Assembly (NCBI RefSeq): GCF_015706575.1
Contig: NW_024037076.1
Location: forward strand, 21,766,898 to 21,830,897
Direction of reading: 5' to 3'
From: Patiria miniata
Taxonomy: Eukaryota; Echinodermata; Asteroidea; Valvatida; Asterinidae
DNA: 64,000 bases
Position numbers and translations under genes: made by a program
Shown: piece after piece, positions 43,901-54,002 of the stretch
Numbering within the stretch: position 1 is the stretch's first letter
Layout: each line of letters starts with the position of its first letter
The notes under the pieces: model-generated
Database searches by the model: none
The model's input: the letters and a program-made list of their open reading frames with translations, nothing else
Told to the model about the DNA's origin: nothing

Positions 43901-46510
43901 CTATAGGGCCTACTTAGCAAAATTAGTTGTCTTAAAGGGAATGTACAACATTAATTTTTGCTTGCTGCAATTTTCAGAAATAAATGGATTTTGTGGATTA
44001 GTATGTTATAGCAAATACTGTTAAAATTGACTTGCTTCACGTTTTGGGTTCGGAGATGCTGGAAAATCCAAGAAAACCAACAATGTTCTTGTAGTCTGGT
44101 TCCCTGACCCTCTTAAGATGAAACGGGGCAATTTATAGACTTTGGGGAATTGTAACGTCAGAGAATCAGTCTAGCTGGCTTGTACCTCTTCACAGGTGTG
44201 TAATCAATTGCAAAGAAAATAGGGAATAACTAAATATGAAAAAGAAGATGCAGTTTTTGAAAACAGCCAGTTTTCTCCAACCCTGGTCGGCCGACCAGCG
44301 TTGGAAAAATACAAGTTTTCTTGAAAAGGTCAGCAAACCAGGAGCCACGATTTTACAGGATGCTTTGGACTATCATTCCCTAACAATCCAGTACGATATT
44401 TCGTGATAAAAATTTTGATCATTTCGTGTTTTGATGTTTGCAAATGTTGTATCTTCCCTTTAAAACAGGTTTAGTTTACAGAAACTTAAACCGATTATCC
44501 CGTAGCCGAAATGAAAAGCGGTTGCAACCATAGATATAGAATAAAAAAAGACTAGATCGGCAGCGCGTGCATACGCGCCATAGAGTGTGCACAAATTTTC
44601 CCGTTCCCGCATGGACGCTCTACGCGCAGTAGTGGTTTGTGCACAAACTTGCATTTTTATGTCCGTAAAAGTAACATTTTTGACCAGTAGTTATTATGTA
44701 TCCAGCAAAATTCAATATGCATTTTCAAGCTGGATAGTCACCTCGAAGTTTGCTCCATTTTCCCCTCGTATTTATTTTTCGTTTCAAAATGGTGGTGCAC
44801 GTTGCTAAAAATCTCCAAATAAATGTCAGCTTATCTGATAAAATGTGTATAAGACATTGTTTATGAAAAGGAAAACTCTACGTTTTAAATTACCGATGAA
44901 TCATTTAAGAAAATTGTGAAATGTTTCAATGGATATTTTTAGAGATTTGTGTTACAATTATTATATTTTTGGGATGAGAACAATTTACTTGGATTGCATT
45001 ATATAATTATGTCTAACTTTTAATGACAATAATATTGCCCCTGAAAACCGTTTTAAGAATGAAATTAAATTACACTCCCGTTGTGTTCCGGACTTCTGAA
45101 TAACCTAATTAACCCCTCAAGTTTATTTACATTGTGCTCTACTTTTAGTACCCATTTTGTATAACATTGTGAGATTCTTGCGCCTTCTTGAAGATTTTCA
45201 GATGCTGGATATGCCACTAGAGGTCCAGAGAAAAATAACACAAATTTATTTGTTCTATTTTGTTTGAAAATAAGTTAGTGAAGGGCTGAGGAGGGGCGTG
45301 CATCCCCGGCCCTCAGTATCCAACAGTACAAAACTGCATCCGATTACGGCGTATGTCATACCCTGAGGAGGGACAATGTAAAAAAAAAATGTCTGGGTGT
45401 TGTCCCGTGAAGCTGCCGTGAATTTAAATTAAAGGACAGCGCAACAACTACGGAAATAAGACGTTCAAAATGATCATTGTTCTGTTTGTTGATGAAGAAA
45501 ATAACACTCAAACACCTGGATGCAAGTTTTTTTTAAGCAACGCGCACCAGCATTTTAAAACGGGAAATAAATACGAGAAATAAAATGGACCAAACTTCGA
45601 AATGAACATGCAGCTTGATATAACCCATTTTGAATTTTGTTGAAGAAATTACTACTACGGGTCAAAAATTTGGCGGACATAAAAATATGTCATTCCATAC
45701 AAACCTACGGAAAAAAAGGTGCGCGTAACGCGCACAACTTTTGCCCCACGTGCTAAAAAATGGCGCCGCCCATGGCAGAACGCGCGTCTGTACGCACTGC
45801 CGATCTAGTCTTTTTATTCTATATCTTTAGTTGCAACGTGCAAGCGGGCGTGAGCGCAGCACGTAAATACTCGGTGCGCATTTCCAGCTTCACGCGTGTT
45901 CAGCTAGGTCACGTGTAGTCTATGTTATACGCGTGACCAGATTCGCTGATTAATTAGGCAAGACCCCGCCATTTGACTTCCTAGATTTTGACCAGTCAGC
46001 GGGCGCTTTCTATATCGGGTCTTCGGTCATTCACCCGTTGCGCGTCATAGACAATGGATAAAAAAAAGTGTGTCACGCGCTCTGTATCATGTTACGCGAT
46101 AACGCGCCCGGTTGCTGTTGAATTACAAAACACTCAGCCTCGACTCCATGGGTGCGTGCCTTGCACACGCAAGGCATGATGGGAAACAACATTGCTCAGC
46201 CTAGATCTCGTACCTATGGGAACGAGGTTGCACTGCATTCGAATTGACCAATTTCAAATTGACCAATCAAACCATTTAGTCCTGATTTAGGAATAAAATG
46301 ACGTCACGATTTAGTACAGTCGACTCCGATTGGCTTGCGCGCGGCTAGACATATCAGACGTTATAGCCTACAGGAAACTTGCTCTGTGCATAACGGGTGA
46401 TACTCCGACTAGGTTACGGAGGGCAATTACATTTGTTATCAACCTCGTCCCCAGTGCTTACTTTATTTCCAACCTCGTTTCCAATAGTAAGCCCTGGATA
46501 GGAAACCTTT
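39213..46510. repeat. Segmental duplication, copy 2 (7.3 kb)
   Basis: Copy of 1-7292 in the same orientation, containing the same nested elements: hairpin A (loop 39470-39482), TIR element 42359-42937, CAACCTCG element 42938-43452, GTTGCAAC element 44521-45837, and a CAACCTCG left end at 46440. Poly-C tracts are at 40249-40269 and 40903-40949. Copy 2 continues without a gap into unique sequence, so it is the better-resolved version. Confidence 0.95.
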
Positions 46511-46956
46511 CTTCCTGTTTCCTGATTCGATACCGCAATTTGCTAGTAATGGATTTATATCGTGTAGTTGGTGTTATTTGTATGTGATGCAGCAACCCAT
46601 TGCTAACTTTTGCACCACATGTATGCATATGCTCTGCAATACAGTGTACTCACACATACATGTACGTATAATACGCGTGTTGTACAATGTACATGACAGT
46701 GTGTGCGCATTGTTAAACGGCACTGAAGTGGAACCCCTGCTGAAGTTTCTTCTGGAAAGATGTAAACTAAGTGATTATTTGTGAGATTTTTTTTAAGATA
46801 CCAACTTCGAGCAATTAATTCCGACTTGAGTCAAGTCTATATTTTCATTGGCCTAGAACGATCTCGTGTTTAGTTTATAAAAAAAGTCATAGTATACAAA
46901 TATTGAGTGGATCAGCGTGGAATGGGAGGAATATTATCGCAAGGTAAAATCTGGAC

Positions 46957-46996
46957 TTTTCCATTTCACGAGGCGAAGCCGAGTGAACTGGAAACG
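46957..46996. repeat. Hairpin D with GAGGCGAAGCCGA apex
   Basis: TTTTCCATTTCAC pairs with GTGAACTGGAAA around the 13-nt loop GAGGCGAAGCCGA at 46970-46982. The loop is identical to that of hairpin F although the arms are unrelated. Confidence 0.8.
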
Positions 46997-47171
46997 CGTT
47001 TCACTCGTAAATCGCAGCGAACTTGCAGACGATCAGCTGTTTCGAGCACGTGACATGCATGTGAGTTGATGTTCAATGGTCATGATTGTTGTGTTTACTG
47101 CTGTTTATTTTCGTGATTTTTACATCAAAATCCAAATAAATCCAAGACGTAGGTGTAACAAAACAATTGTT

Positions 47172-47298
47172 GACCGGTGTGATGTGGGATATGACGGGGC
47201 ACATAGCACCGCCTCGGCTTTGCCTCGGGCGGGTGCTATGCATTATGCGCCCCTGGCCCTCGGGTGTTCAAAACGTCATATTTCACATCACACCAGTC
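47172..47298. repeat. Hairpin E with GAGGCAAAGCCGA apex
   Basis: GACCGGTGTGATGTGGGATA and TATTTCACATCACACCAGTC pair at the base, and CATAGCACC pairs with GGGTGCTATG near the tip. The loop at 47214-47226 is TCGGCTTTGCCTC, the reverse complement of GAGGCAAAGCCGA. Confidence 0.75.
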
Positions 47299-49407
47299 AT
47301 TAGCTCCATTGTTTTACGGTAATTTATTGCGCATCCACTAGAGACAACAAAAAATGGCGGAGATTTATCGCACATACACAGTGAATGGGCGCGTGTGGAC
47401 GCGCTGCCGATGGTTCACGGTCTCAGTTTTATTCTATATCTATGGTTCACTACGTGCTGAATCACGCGCTAATGTTTTTTTGCGCGTGATGTTTCGGTAC
47501 TAGACTCTATTGTCTATGGTCCGTAGGAAGTCGGTATAGGGCGCTTCGTCTTATACATTTGTATATTGCAAACGCTTTCACAATTAGATCTATATATTTA
47601 ACGTTTATAATTGCAACTCGAATTCGTTCTATCCGCTCCGTGCACAAGTACCCCATCAACGGCCAGAAAAGAAGAGTTTGGGGATGATCTAGACTGGTTC
47701 CCTATTCATCCACTGCGTATTTCGAATGTCTCCAAAGTTATTGCAATGGAGGCGGAGATTAGTCTCGGAGACCATTGCAAGTTGAATTCGAATGTATTCG
47801 CGCGCCGACGACGCTCACGCGAAGACGCGGTTGCTATAGCTTTTGCACACTCAGGAAGTCGTGCGTACTTTGCGCACGAACCAGTACAGTACAGTACGCG
47901 CACGCTGTAACGCGCCCTCTTTGGTCGCGCACGGAGCCCATAAATATTGCGACCTCTCCCTTAACCGTCGTAGGTGGCGCTTCGTTTTATTGCAATTCTC
48001 GTTCATATATATTTGAGTTTTGTTCTATATATTTGAGTTTCTTTCTATATGACGAGTTTCCTAATGAAGTCATTAAGGGCGCCTCATATTGATGATCCTT
48101 TCGAGGGGAAAAAAACCGAGATTAACAAAAGAGAGTTTTTGTACGGGAAGTAATAGTACAGTACATGTACACGGTAAGTGCATTCGAGCACGTGGTCGAG
48201 TACAGAATTCATTGCACGAAGCGAATACAGATCCTTTTCTAGAATTGGGCTTTCAGTACTGGACTAATATGCCAGTTTGGTAAATAACAATAGCTTGAAT
48301 AACGTTTATAGAAACCAGAAAGCGTTAAAATAATGACTTTAAATTAAAAGGGATATTTCTATTATCACTATTTTACACTCCCCTTTTTTTACGAATGGAA
48401 GAGGCACACAGACCACGGTAGACACTCGGCGCGGCTCCGGCCCCCCCCCCCCCCGACCACGGCACGGTATTTGGTCAATTTATAGTCGATTGTTGTTGGT
48501 CAATAATATTCGGGGACAGACCGACGGACACCCAGACCGCAGCACAGTGACATAAATAGAGATAGGACCCCTTTAGCGCTGCGCTGCGCTGCCAGAGAGA
48601 AATACATGTAGCTAGAATACGACCTCTATGGTTCACACAATGTGTGCACTTGCCGTATGCATGTCAGTGATGCGTATACATACGTAATATTGTACTTGTA
48701 TGCGCTGATCAGACGGAATGCGAAAAAATAGTTCTCCCAAATTCATAGTTTTCGAGGATGCGACTTGAATAAAAAAACAGTATCCCTGTGTAAATCTTTA
48801 TTTTAACGTTTCTGAAGTTTTATGCTTAAATATCTTCGTAATTTGATTTTTATTCAAACTTAAATTATCAATTTAAATTTCATCAGCAGTGAGCGGAAGA
48901 ATATGATTTACAAGAAATCTCAACAAAAGCCGTGTTAAAGAATAAAGATGTCTGCCAGCTTGTTGTGTTTCGTGTGTTGATGAATGGCATGGTGTGCAAG
49001 TTCGTGTGCATTCTGTAGATTTCACAGAATTATTGATCGCTTCTGAGTTTTTGATTCATATCAAACGCACCATATCATCGGAAATAAGGCTTGCAAAGTT
49101 ATGCGTTGTGAGTTTTGGCTTCTTGACCTGCGGGATCCGTGGCTGTAAATATTGTTTCACACAGGTGAGGTACGGCGGGTAGGCCCCATGCAGTATGAAC
49201 GTTACTTCGTTAGCATGGTAAACTGTTACTTAGCAGCATGCCATGGTTAGGAATGGGATGTCATGGGCAATGATTACCGTCATGACCGTAGGCCTAGCCC
49301 TCTGGTCCCACAGATGACATGTGTAAAACAACGGCAAATGTTTTGGCGATTGTGTAGCGTAGCCAGGGCCCCGTACTCCGTACCACTACTCCCACTAGTC
49401 ATGCTAG

Positions 49408-50330
49408 TACAGTCGTTTTCCTAGTTCCGGATTTTTCCTAGTTCCGGATCGCTTCAAACGGCCCCTACCTCTTTTTGATTAGTCTCCAACAAAAAAAATT
49501 CTGACTGAGTGCATGTTTGATACCCAAAGATCTTTTCGATAAAATCTTTAGAAAAGGAATTTTGGCCAGATTTCCGACTCGCACTCTGATATGTTTGGAC
49601 GGTTTAAAGAAAATCACGGGAGCTGCGAATCAACGATAAATTTTCTCCTCGGTATATCTCTCGTACCGTGTGGTTTCGAATATTTTTTTCATTCACTACA
49701 ATCGTATAAACTCTTCCATCGAATGTTTGTTCAATCAAAATAAGTTGTAGCGTCTCTAATATTTGAAAATTCGCCAACGAATGACCGTATGCTTTTGCCT
49801 AGTTCCGGATCGCGCGTGCACTTACGACCAAACTACACGCGCGTTCATCGATTTTGTGTTACCATGGTGTGATGTATTCTGCTGGGTCAAAGATTTTCGG
49901 TTCGTGCGTGAGTTCGAGCCGTTGTGCTGCAGACAAAAGTTTCAAAATCATTTACGTTTTTTCTCTTTTTAAAATTTGCTGGAATTCTCTTGCATGAACT
50001 ATTTTTGGATAATGAAATAATACTTTATCAGAAAATATGTTTGATTCTGTTGGTTCTGGCTGAAAAAAAGGGTTTTCTCGCGTGATTTTGTTTTTTCGCA
50101 TGAAGCAGTTTTGATCGATTCGGAACTGATTGAACCGATCCGGAATTAGGAAAAGTGACATCAGCACTTTTGACGTCGTAAAAATCAAAATGAAAAGAGC
50201 TTAAATTATTTTGTGGTCTCTCCATCACTCAAGATAAACTTTTTAATCAATGTCACTTGAATTCATGGAGTAGTTGAGCCGAAATCAGCCTGAATGATGT
50301 TTGCTATCCGGAACTAGGAAAACGACTGTA
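49408..50330. mobile_element. pogo-like MITE, TA target site (923 bp)
   Basis: The ends are TA-CAGTCGTTTTCCTAGTTC and its mirror GAACTAGGAAAACGACTG-TA, a near-perfect 25-bp inverted repeat with TA at both borders, as in pogo/Tigger elements. CCTAGTTCCGGAT recurs inside at 49437 and 49797. There is no transposase frame. The termini resemble the fragment ends at 11635 and 12436. Confidence 0.75.
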
Positions 50331-50407
50331 CCAGTACCACTGCCACTAGCACTAGCTGACTTCTCCATCATGATTCATGTCCATGTTGCTAGCACCTAGG
50401 CAATACC

Positions 50408-51132
50408 TAGCCTCATAAATGTGGCCAATTTACTGGACTACCTCCGTAAATAAAGGCCACACTTGGAACGTGTACAAAAACATGTAGAACTGTGTCAAAT
50501 TTTGATTTTCACATTTTGATTTAGGCTTAGTTTGTAGTTTATTTTTGCTTTAGAAGCATACTCACCCTCTTATAAGCTTATCAGAAAGTGATGCCTTTTT
50601 CAGATGTCTATTTTTCGTGAAATTTCATGTTGAAAGTTTGATACGCAAACGTGTGCAAACGAATCTCGAAATTTCAAAAAAAATAGACATTTGAAAAAGG
50701 CAGCGCTTTCTGATTAGCATATGGGCTCCGTGCGCCAACGAAAAAGGGCGCCCTTTTTACCTAGCAACGACGTCCCATGGGCGGGACATTTAGCTGGGTG
50801 ACGCGCACTGTTCCGTGTGTGTGCCGCACGTACACCAGGGGATTTGTACTATGTACACGCAGTGGTACGGTCGCGCGTCGCGTGGCAAAATTGCATTCAG
50901 GCAAGATGGCATCGGTCGGTCACCCCATACTGTACTTTCTTTGCCGGTGAGGGGGTACTTGTGAATGGAGTGGATAAAGAGGGTGAGTATGCTTCTAAAG
51001 CAAAAATATACTACAAACTAAGCCTAAATGTGAAAATGAAAATTTGACAAAGTTCTACATGTTTTTGTACATGTTCCAAGTGTGGCCTTTTTGCGGAGGT
51101 AGTCCAGTAAATTGGCCACATTTATGGGGCTA
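50408..51132. mobile_element. TAGCCCC foldback element, copy with internal insertion, 9-bp TSD
   Basis: Same family as 20102-20570: arms TAGCCTCATAAATGTGGCC and GGCCACATTTATGGGGCTA, flanked by GGCAATACC at 50399-50407 and 51133-51141, a perfect 9-bp duplication. About 255 bp of CpG-rich unrelated sequence (about 50719-50974) interrupts the right half; without it the length equals the 469 bp of the other copy. Confidence 0.85.
50719..50974 (+). promoter_or_regulatory. CpG-rich insert with YY1-like motif, ATG and donor
   Basis: The insert has GCAAGATGGC with an ATG at 50906, an open frame of 13 codons (MASVGHPILYFLC) and a donor CCG/GTGAGG at 50946/50947. This looks like a small first exon with a promoter, and it lies about 3 kb upstream of the E-protein gene. 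Spliced directly to 53911 the frame would close early, so at most it would be a leader with an upstream frame. Speculative. Confidence 0.25.
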
Positions 51133-51263
51133 GGCAATACCTTGGTTGTGTACAAAGTCTGTGGAGAGTGGAGTGCATTTTTAAAGTCTCTTCGGAAAAA
51201 AATGTTGCAATCTGATGCCACTTAGCGGCGGTTGTGTACAAGATGGAAAGCCAAGACAATTTT

Positions 51264-51342
51264 CCTCGGTGATCCATGGAGCATTCTATTTTCCCTCGGC
51301 TTCGCCTCGGGAAAAATAGAATGCTTCATGGATCACCTCGGG
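51264..51342. repeat. Hairpin F with GAGGCGAAGCCGA apex
   Basis: Arms of about 32 bp (CCTCGGTGATCCATGGAGCA... against ...TGCTTCATGGATCACCTCGG) enclose TCGGCTTCGCCTC at 51296-51308, the reverse complement of GAGGCGAAGCCGA. Confidence 0.85.
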
Positions 51343-52727
51343 AGGCTAGCTTTACTAGACCACTCGAAGCAGTCGATATTTGTATACCATAGCCAATACC
51401 ATAACCATAGCTGTTTTTGCAATAACAATATCCGTTGAAAATTGCGTTGTGGTTACCAAAAAATAGCTACATGTACTAGGTTTGTGTAAGGATTTGATCC
51501 CATTACCCACTGCATGGCTGTCCGACATGTACCCATGGTGGGACCTCATAACCCTAAGGGAATTGATAGACACTTGGCACTGAATGGATGATTTCCCTCA
51601 CTGCTGGAGGTGATGCAGTTGGAGCTATGAGCATGCAATATGGTTTTTTAGCAGTTCTGGGCCTTTCCACACTAAAGGGGTACAAAAGTGTGACATGGGA
51701 TTGGGAAATGAAGCAGGATGATAATATCAAATTGTTGGTCCTATATTCCACTTGTACATTCCCACCCCATCTTTGAGGACTGTGCTTTTAAAGAATTTAA
51801 GACTTTACAGGCAAATTCGACAAGACATTTATGCTCACAGTGCTACGTACATAACATGGACAGAAAGTTTGTTGATATTGATAGAAGTTATAATTAGAAA
51901 AAATGTCCTTATCAAATATTGTGCCTTTTCATTTTAATCCCTACAGCATTGTTACCTGTAAAAACCCAGACAATTAACTGTTTATTTCAGATGTCACAGG
52001 GTATTATGTTCAGAATATTACGTACGTAACATGGACAGAAAATTTTTACGACATATCTGTCCATGTTACGTACGTTACATAAGTGTCTTAAAGACCAACA
52101 CAATTGTGTTCTTTGTGGCTGTTAGCACTCCTAAATGGGTTATAAATATGAATAAGATGACTTTTGGTTAAATTCATGCACATGATAATTAGTGTTGTGT
52201 CAATTTGTAGCAAAAAATCTGTCTTTTGTTACGTATGTAATTTTTACGCTGACCCCTGCAGTTTCTAAAGTTACATAGAAGGTTTTCTATATTGTTTGTA
52301 CACATGATCATTAAGGCCTCAGGAATGCGCAGGAAACAACTGAACAGAATATCTTGCTTTGCTGTACCCTCCAGTGTCCCCCTTTCAAATCCCAAATTTG
52401 CAGTCAATTGTACCCTGTTAGTGTGGAAATGCCCACCTACAAGTAACTCCATCTTTGTGCAAGTTCACCCAAATACTGTATCAAGTTTTTGTGGGCATAC
52501 ACGACTTCTTGGTACATGTACCTCACATAGCAGCTACAGCACATGAAGCTTCATATCTTTTGAAAACATTTGAGAATATAAAGAAATGTTGAAATGTATA
52601 TTAGATAAAGCAATATAAGACACGCAGTATCAGAATGTAGAAATGTTTAAAAGGCATTGATAAATAAAGTCACCATGTGATTTGAAATTGATGGAAAAGG
52701 TAAGTCTTGAGATGAAACTTTGTGTGT
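51343..52727. other. Unassigned region
   Basis: No exon was recognised. It holds the ACGTACGT hairpin at 52018-52077 and a partial direct repeat of its arm near 51843-51862. The rest is AT-rich. Confidence 0.45.
52018..52077. repeat. Hairpin with ACGTACGT arms
   Basis: A 22-bp near-perfect inverted repeat: TTACGTACGTAACATGGACA at the left and TGTCCATGTTACGTACGTTA at the right, with a 16-bp loop. Each arm contains the palindrome TTACGTACGTAA or a one-base variant. Confidence 0.8.
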
Positions 52728-52737
52728 GTTTGTCATG

Positions 52738-53276
52738 GGGACGTCTCTATAGTCCGAAGTACCATTGGTCCTACGTCCCATTGGTCCGACGTCCCCTTGG
52801 TCCAACGTCCCATTGGTCCGACGTCCCATTGGTCCGACGTCCCATTGGTCCGACGTCCCATTGGTCCGAAGTCCCATTGGTCCCACGGCCCATTGGTCCG
52901 ACGTCCCATTGGTCCGACGTCCCATTGGTCCGACGTCCCATTGGTCCGACGTCCCATTGGTCCGACGTCCCATTGGTCCGACGTCCCATTGGGCCGACGG
53001 CCCATTCGTCCAATGTCCCATTGGTCCGACGTCCCATTGGTCCGAAGTCCCATTGTCCGACGCCCCATAAGATTAGGGTTAGGGTCAGTCAACCTGAACC
53101 AGTGGAACTACAGAGTATTATGTTTCGTAGGACCAATGGGACTTCGGACAAATGGGACATCGGACCAATGGGACGTCGGACCAATGGGATGTCGGACCAA
53201 TGGGACTTCGGACCAATGGGATTTCGGACCCATGGGACTTCGGACCAATTGTACTTCGGACTGTCGAGACATAACC
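52738..53276. mobile_element. Foldback element made of a 16-bp minisatellite, 10-bp TSD
   Basis: About 19 units of CCATTGGTCCGACGTC (52762-53064) face 8 inverted units of the same repeat (about 53132-53260) across a 65-bp spacer. The ends are GGGACGTCTCTATAGTCCG and CGGACTGTCGAGACATAACC, an imperfect TIR. GTTTGTCATG lies directly outside at 52728-52737 and 53277-53286, a perfect 10-bp target duplication. The spacer contains TTAGGGTTAGGG. Because 16 is not a multiple of three, all frames stay open and give long meaningless frames (up to 230 codons). Confidence 0.9.
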
Positions 53277-53286
53277 GTTTGTCATG

Positions 53287-53924
53287 CCAATTTAAAGCAC
53301 ATTGATGTGCAGCTTTCAATGAATAAGGTGTGCTCGTCAAAAATCAAAAAAAAAAAATCAAAACAACAAACAAACAAAAACAATACAGAAAAAAACAATA
53401 AAAATGTACACTAGTTAAAACCGAAGAAATTTTTATGTTTCCGGTAATACTGCCCCCAAAAAGGAAGGGTTGGTCGGTACATGTAGGTATTTTTTAGGTC
53501 CAAACAGTTCATGTACACGTGTACAAATGTACACAGTTCATGTACTTTCTTTTTTTTGGGGGGGGGGGGATGCTAGCATTTGTGTTCATATACCCAATTA
53601 AGATCATAATCATAAAATCATAATCCCTCAAAAATGTCTCTTTGTATATTCAGTTATTCGCCGACTCATAATGCCAGTCAGAATAACTGCTGAAATGCCA
53701 ATACATTTAAACATAAACAAATGAACAGCATGTGATCTATGAATACACTGTGATGCATGGAGAATGGTACATCATTTACTACTTTGATACTCTTACTAGT
53801 TTAGACTTCAATTTTTTCTTTTTTTACATGTGAAAAAATCTTGGTCTACCCTTCAAAAAAGGATCTCATCAAAATTATTTTTGTTAAATTTTTCTTTGTA
53901 TTCTGGACAGGCATTACAGTCAAG
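53287..53924. other. Upstream flank of the E-protein exon
   Basis: AT-rich sequence with A-rich and G-rich runs (53350-53400, 53559-53569). The last 14 bases, from 53911, belong to the untranslated part of the first recognised E-protein exon. Confidence 0.5.
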
Positions 53925-54002
53925 ATGCAGAACTCTGCACCAAGGATGCCTGGTATGGGACCATCTGACAAAGAATTGAATGACTTATTGGATTTCAGTG
54001 CT
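53925..54002 (+). CDS. TCF12: E-protein exon with start codon and AD1
   Basis: The exon begins at 53911 after TTCTGGACAG, so 14 bases are untranslated and a 5' leader exon must lie upstream. The 26 codons end in DFSA exactly before the donor T/GTAAGT, phase 0. Confidence 0.9.

Larger units (their letters stand above)
46511..49407. other. Region between duplication and pogo-like element
   Basis: No confirmed gene. 47300-48600 is CpG-richer and contains a poly-C tract (about 48441-48454) and tandem GCTGC words near 48580. A strong donor CACACAG/GTGAGG at 49164/49165 could close a non-coding first exon of the downstream E-protein gene, but nothing proves it. Hairpins D and E are listed separately. 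Confidence 0.4.

Noticed and set aside
47611-47910. 99-codon frame in a GC-richer patch
   Set aside because: No domain; local inverted words (ATTCGAATG) suggest repeat sequence.
52682-53414. Long frames of 207-230 codons with VPLVRRPIGPTSHWSD repeats
   Set aside because: A 16-bp repeat without stops is open in all frames on both strands; the peptide is a by-product of the minisatellite.
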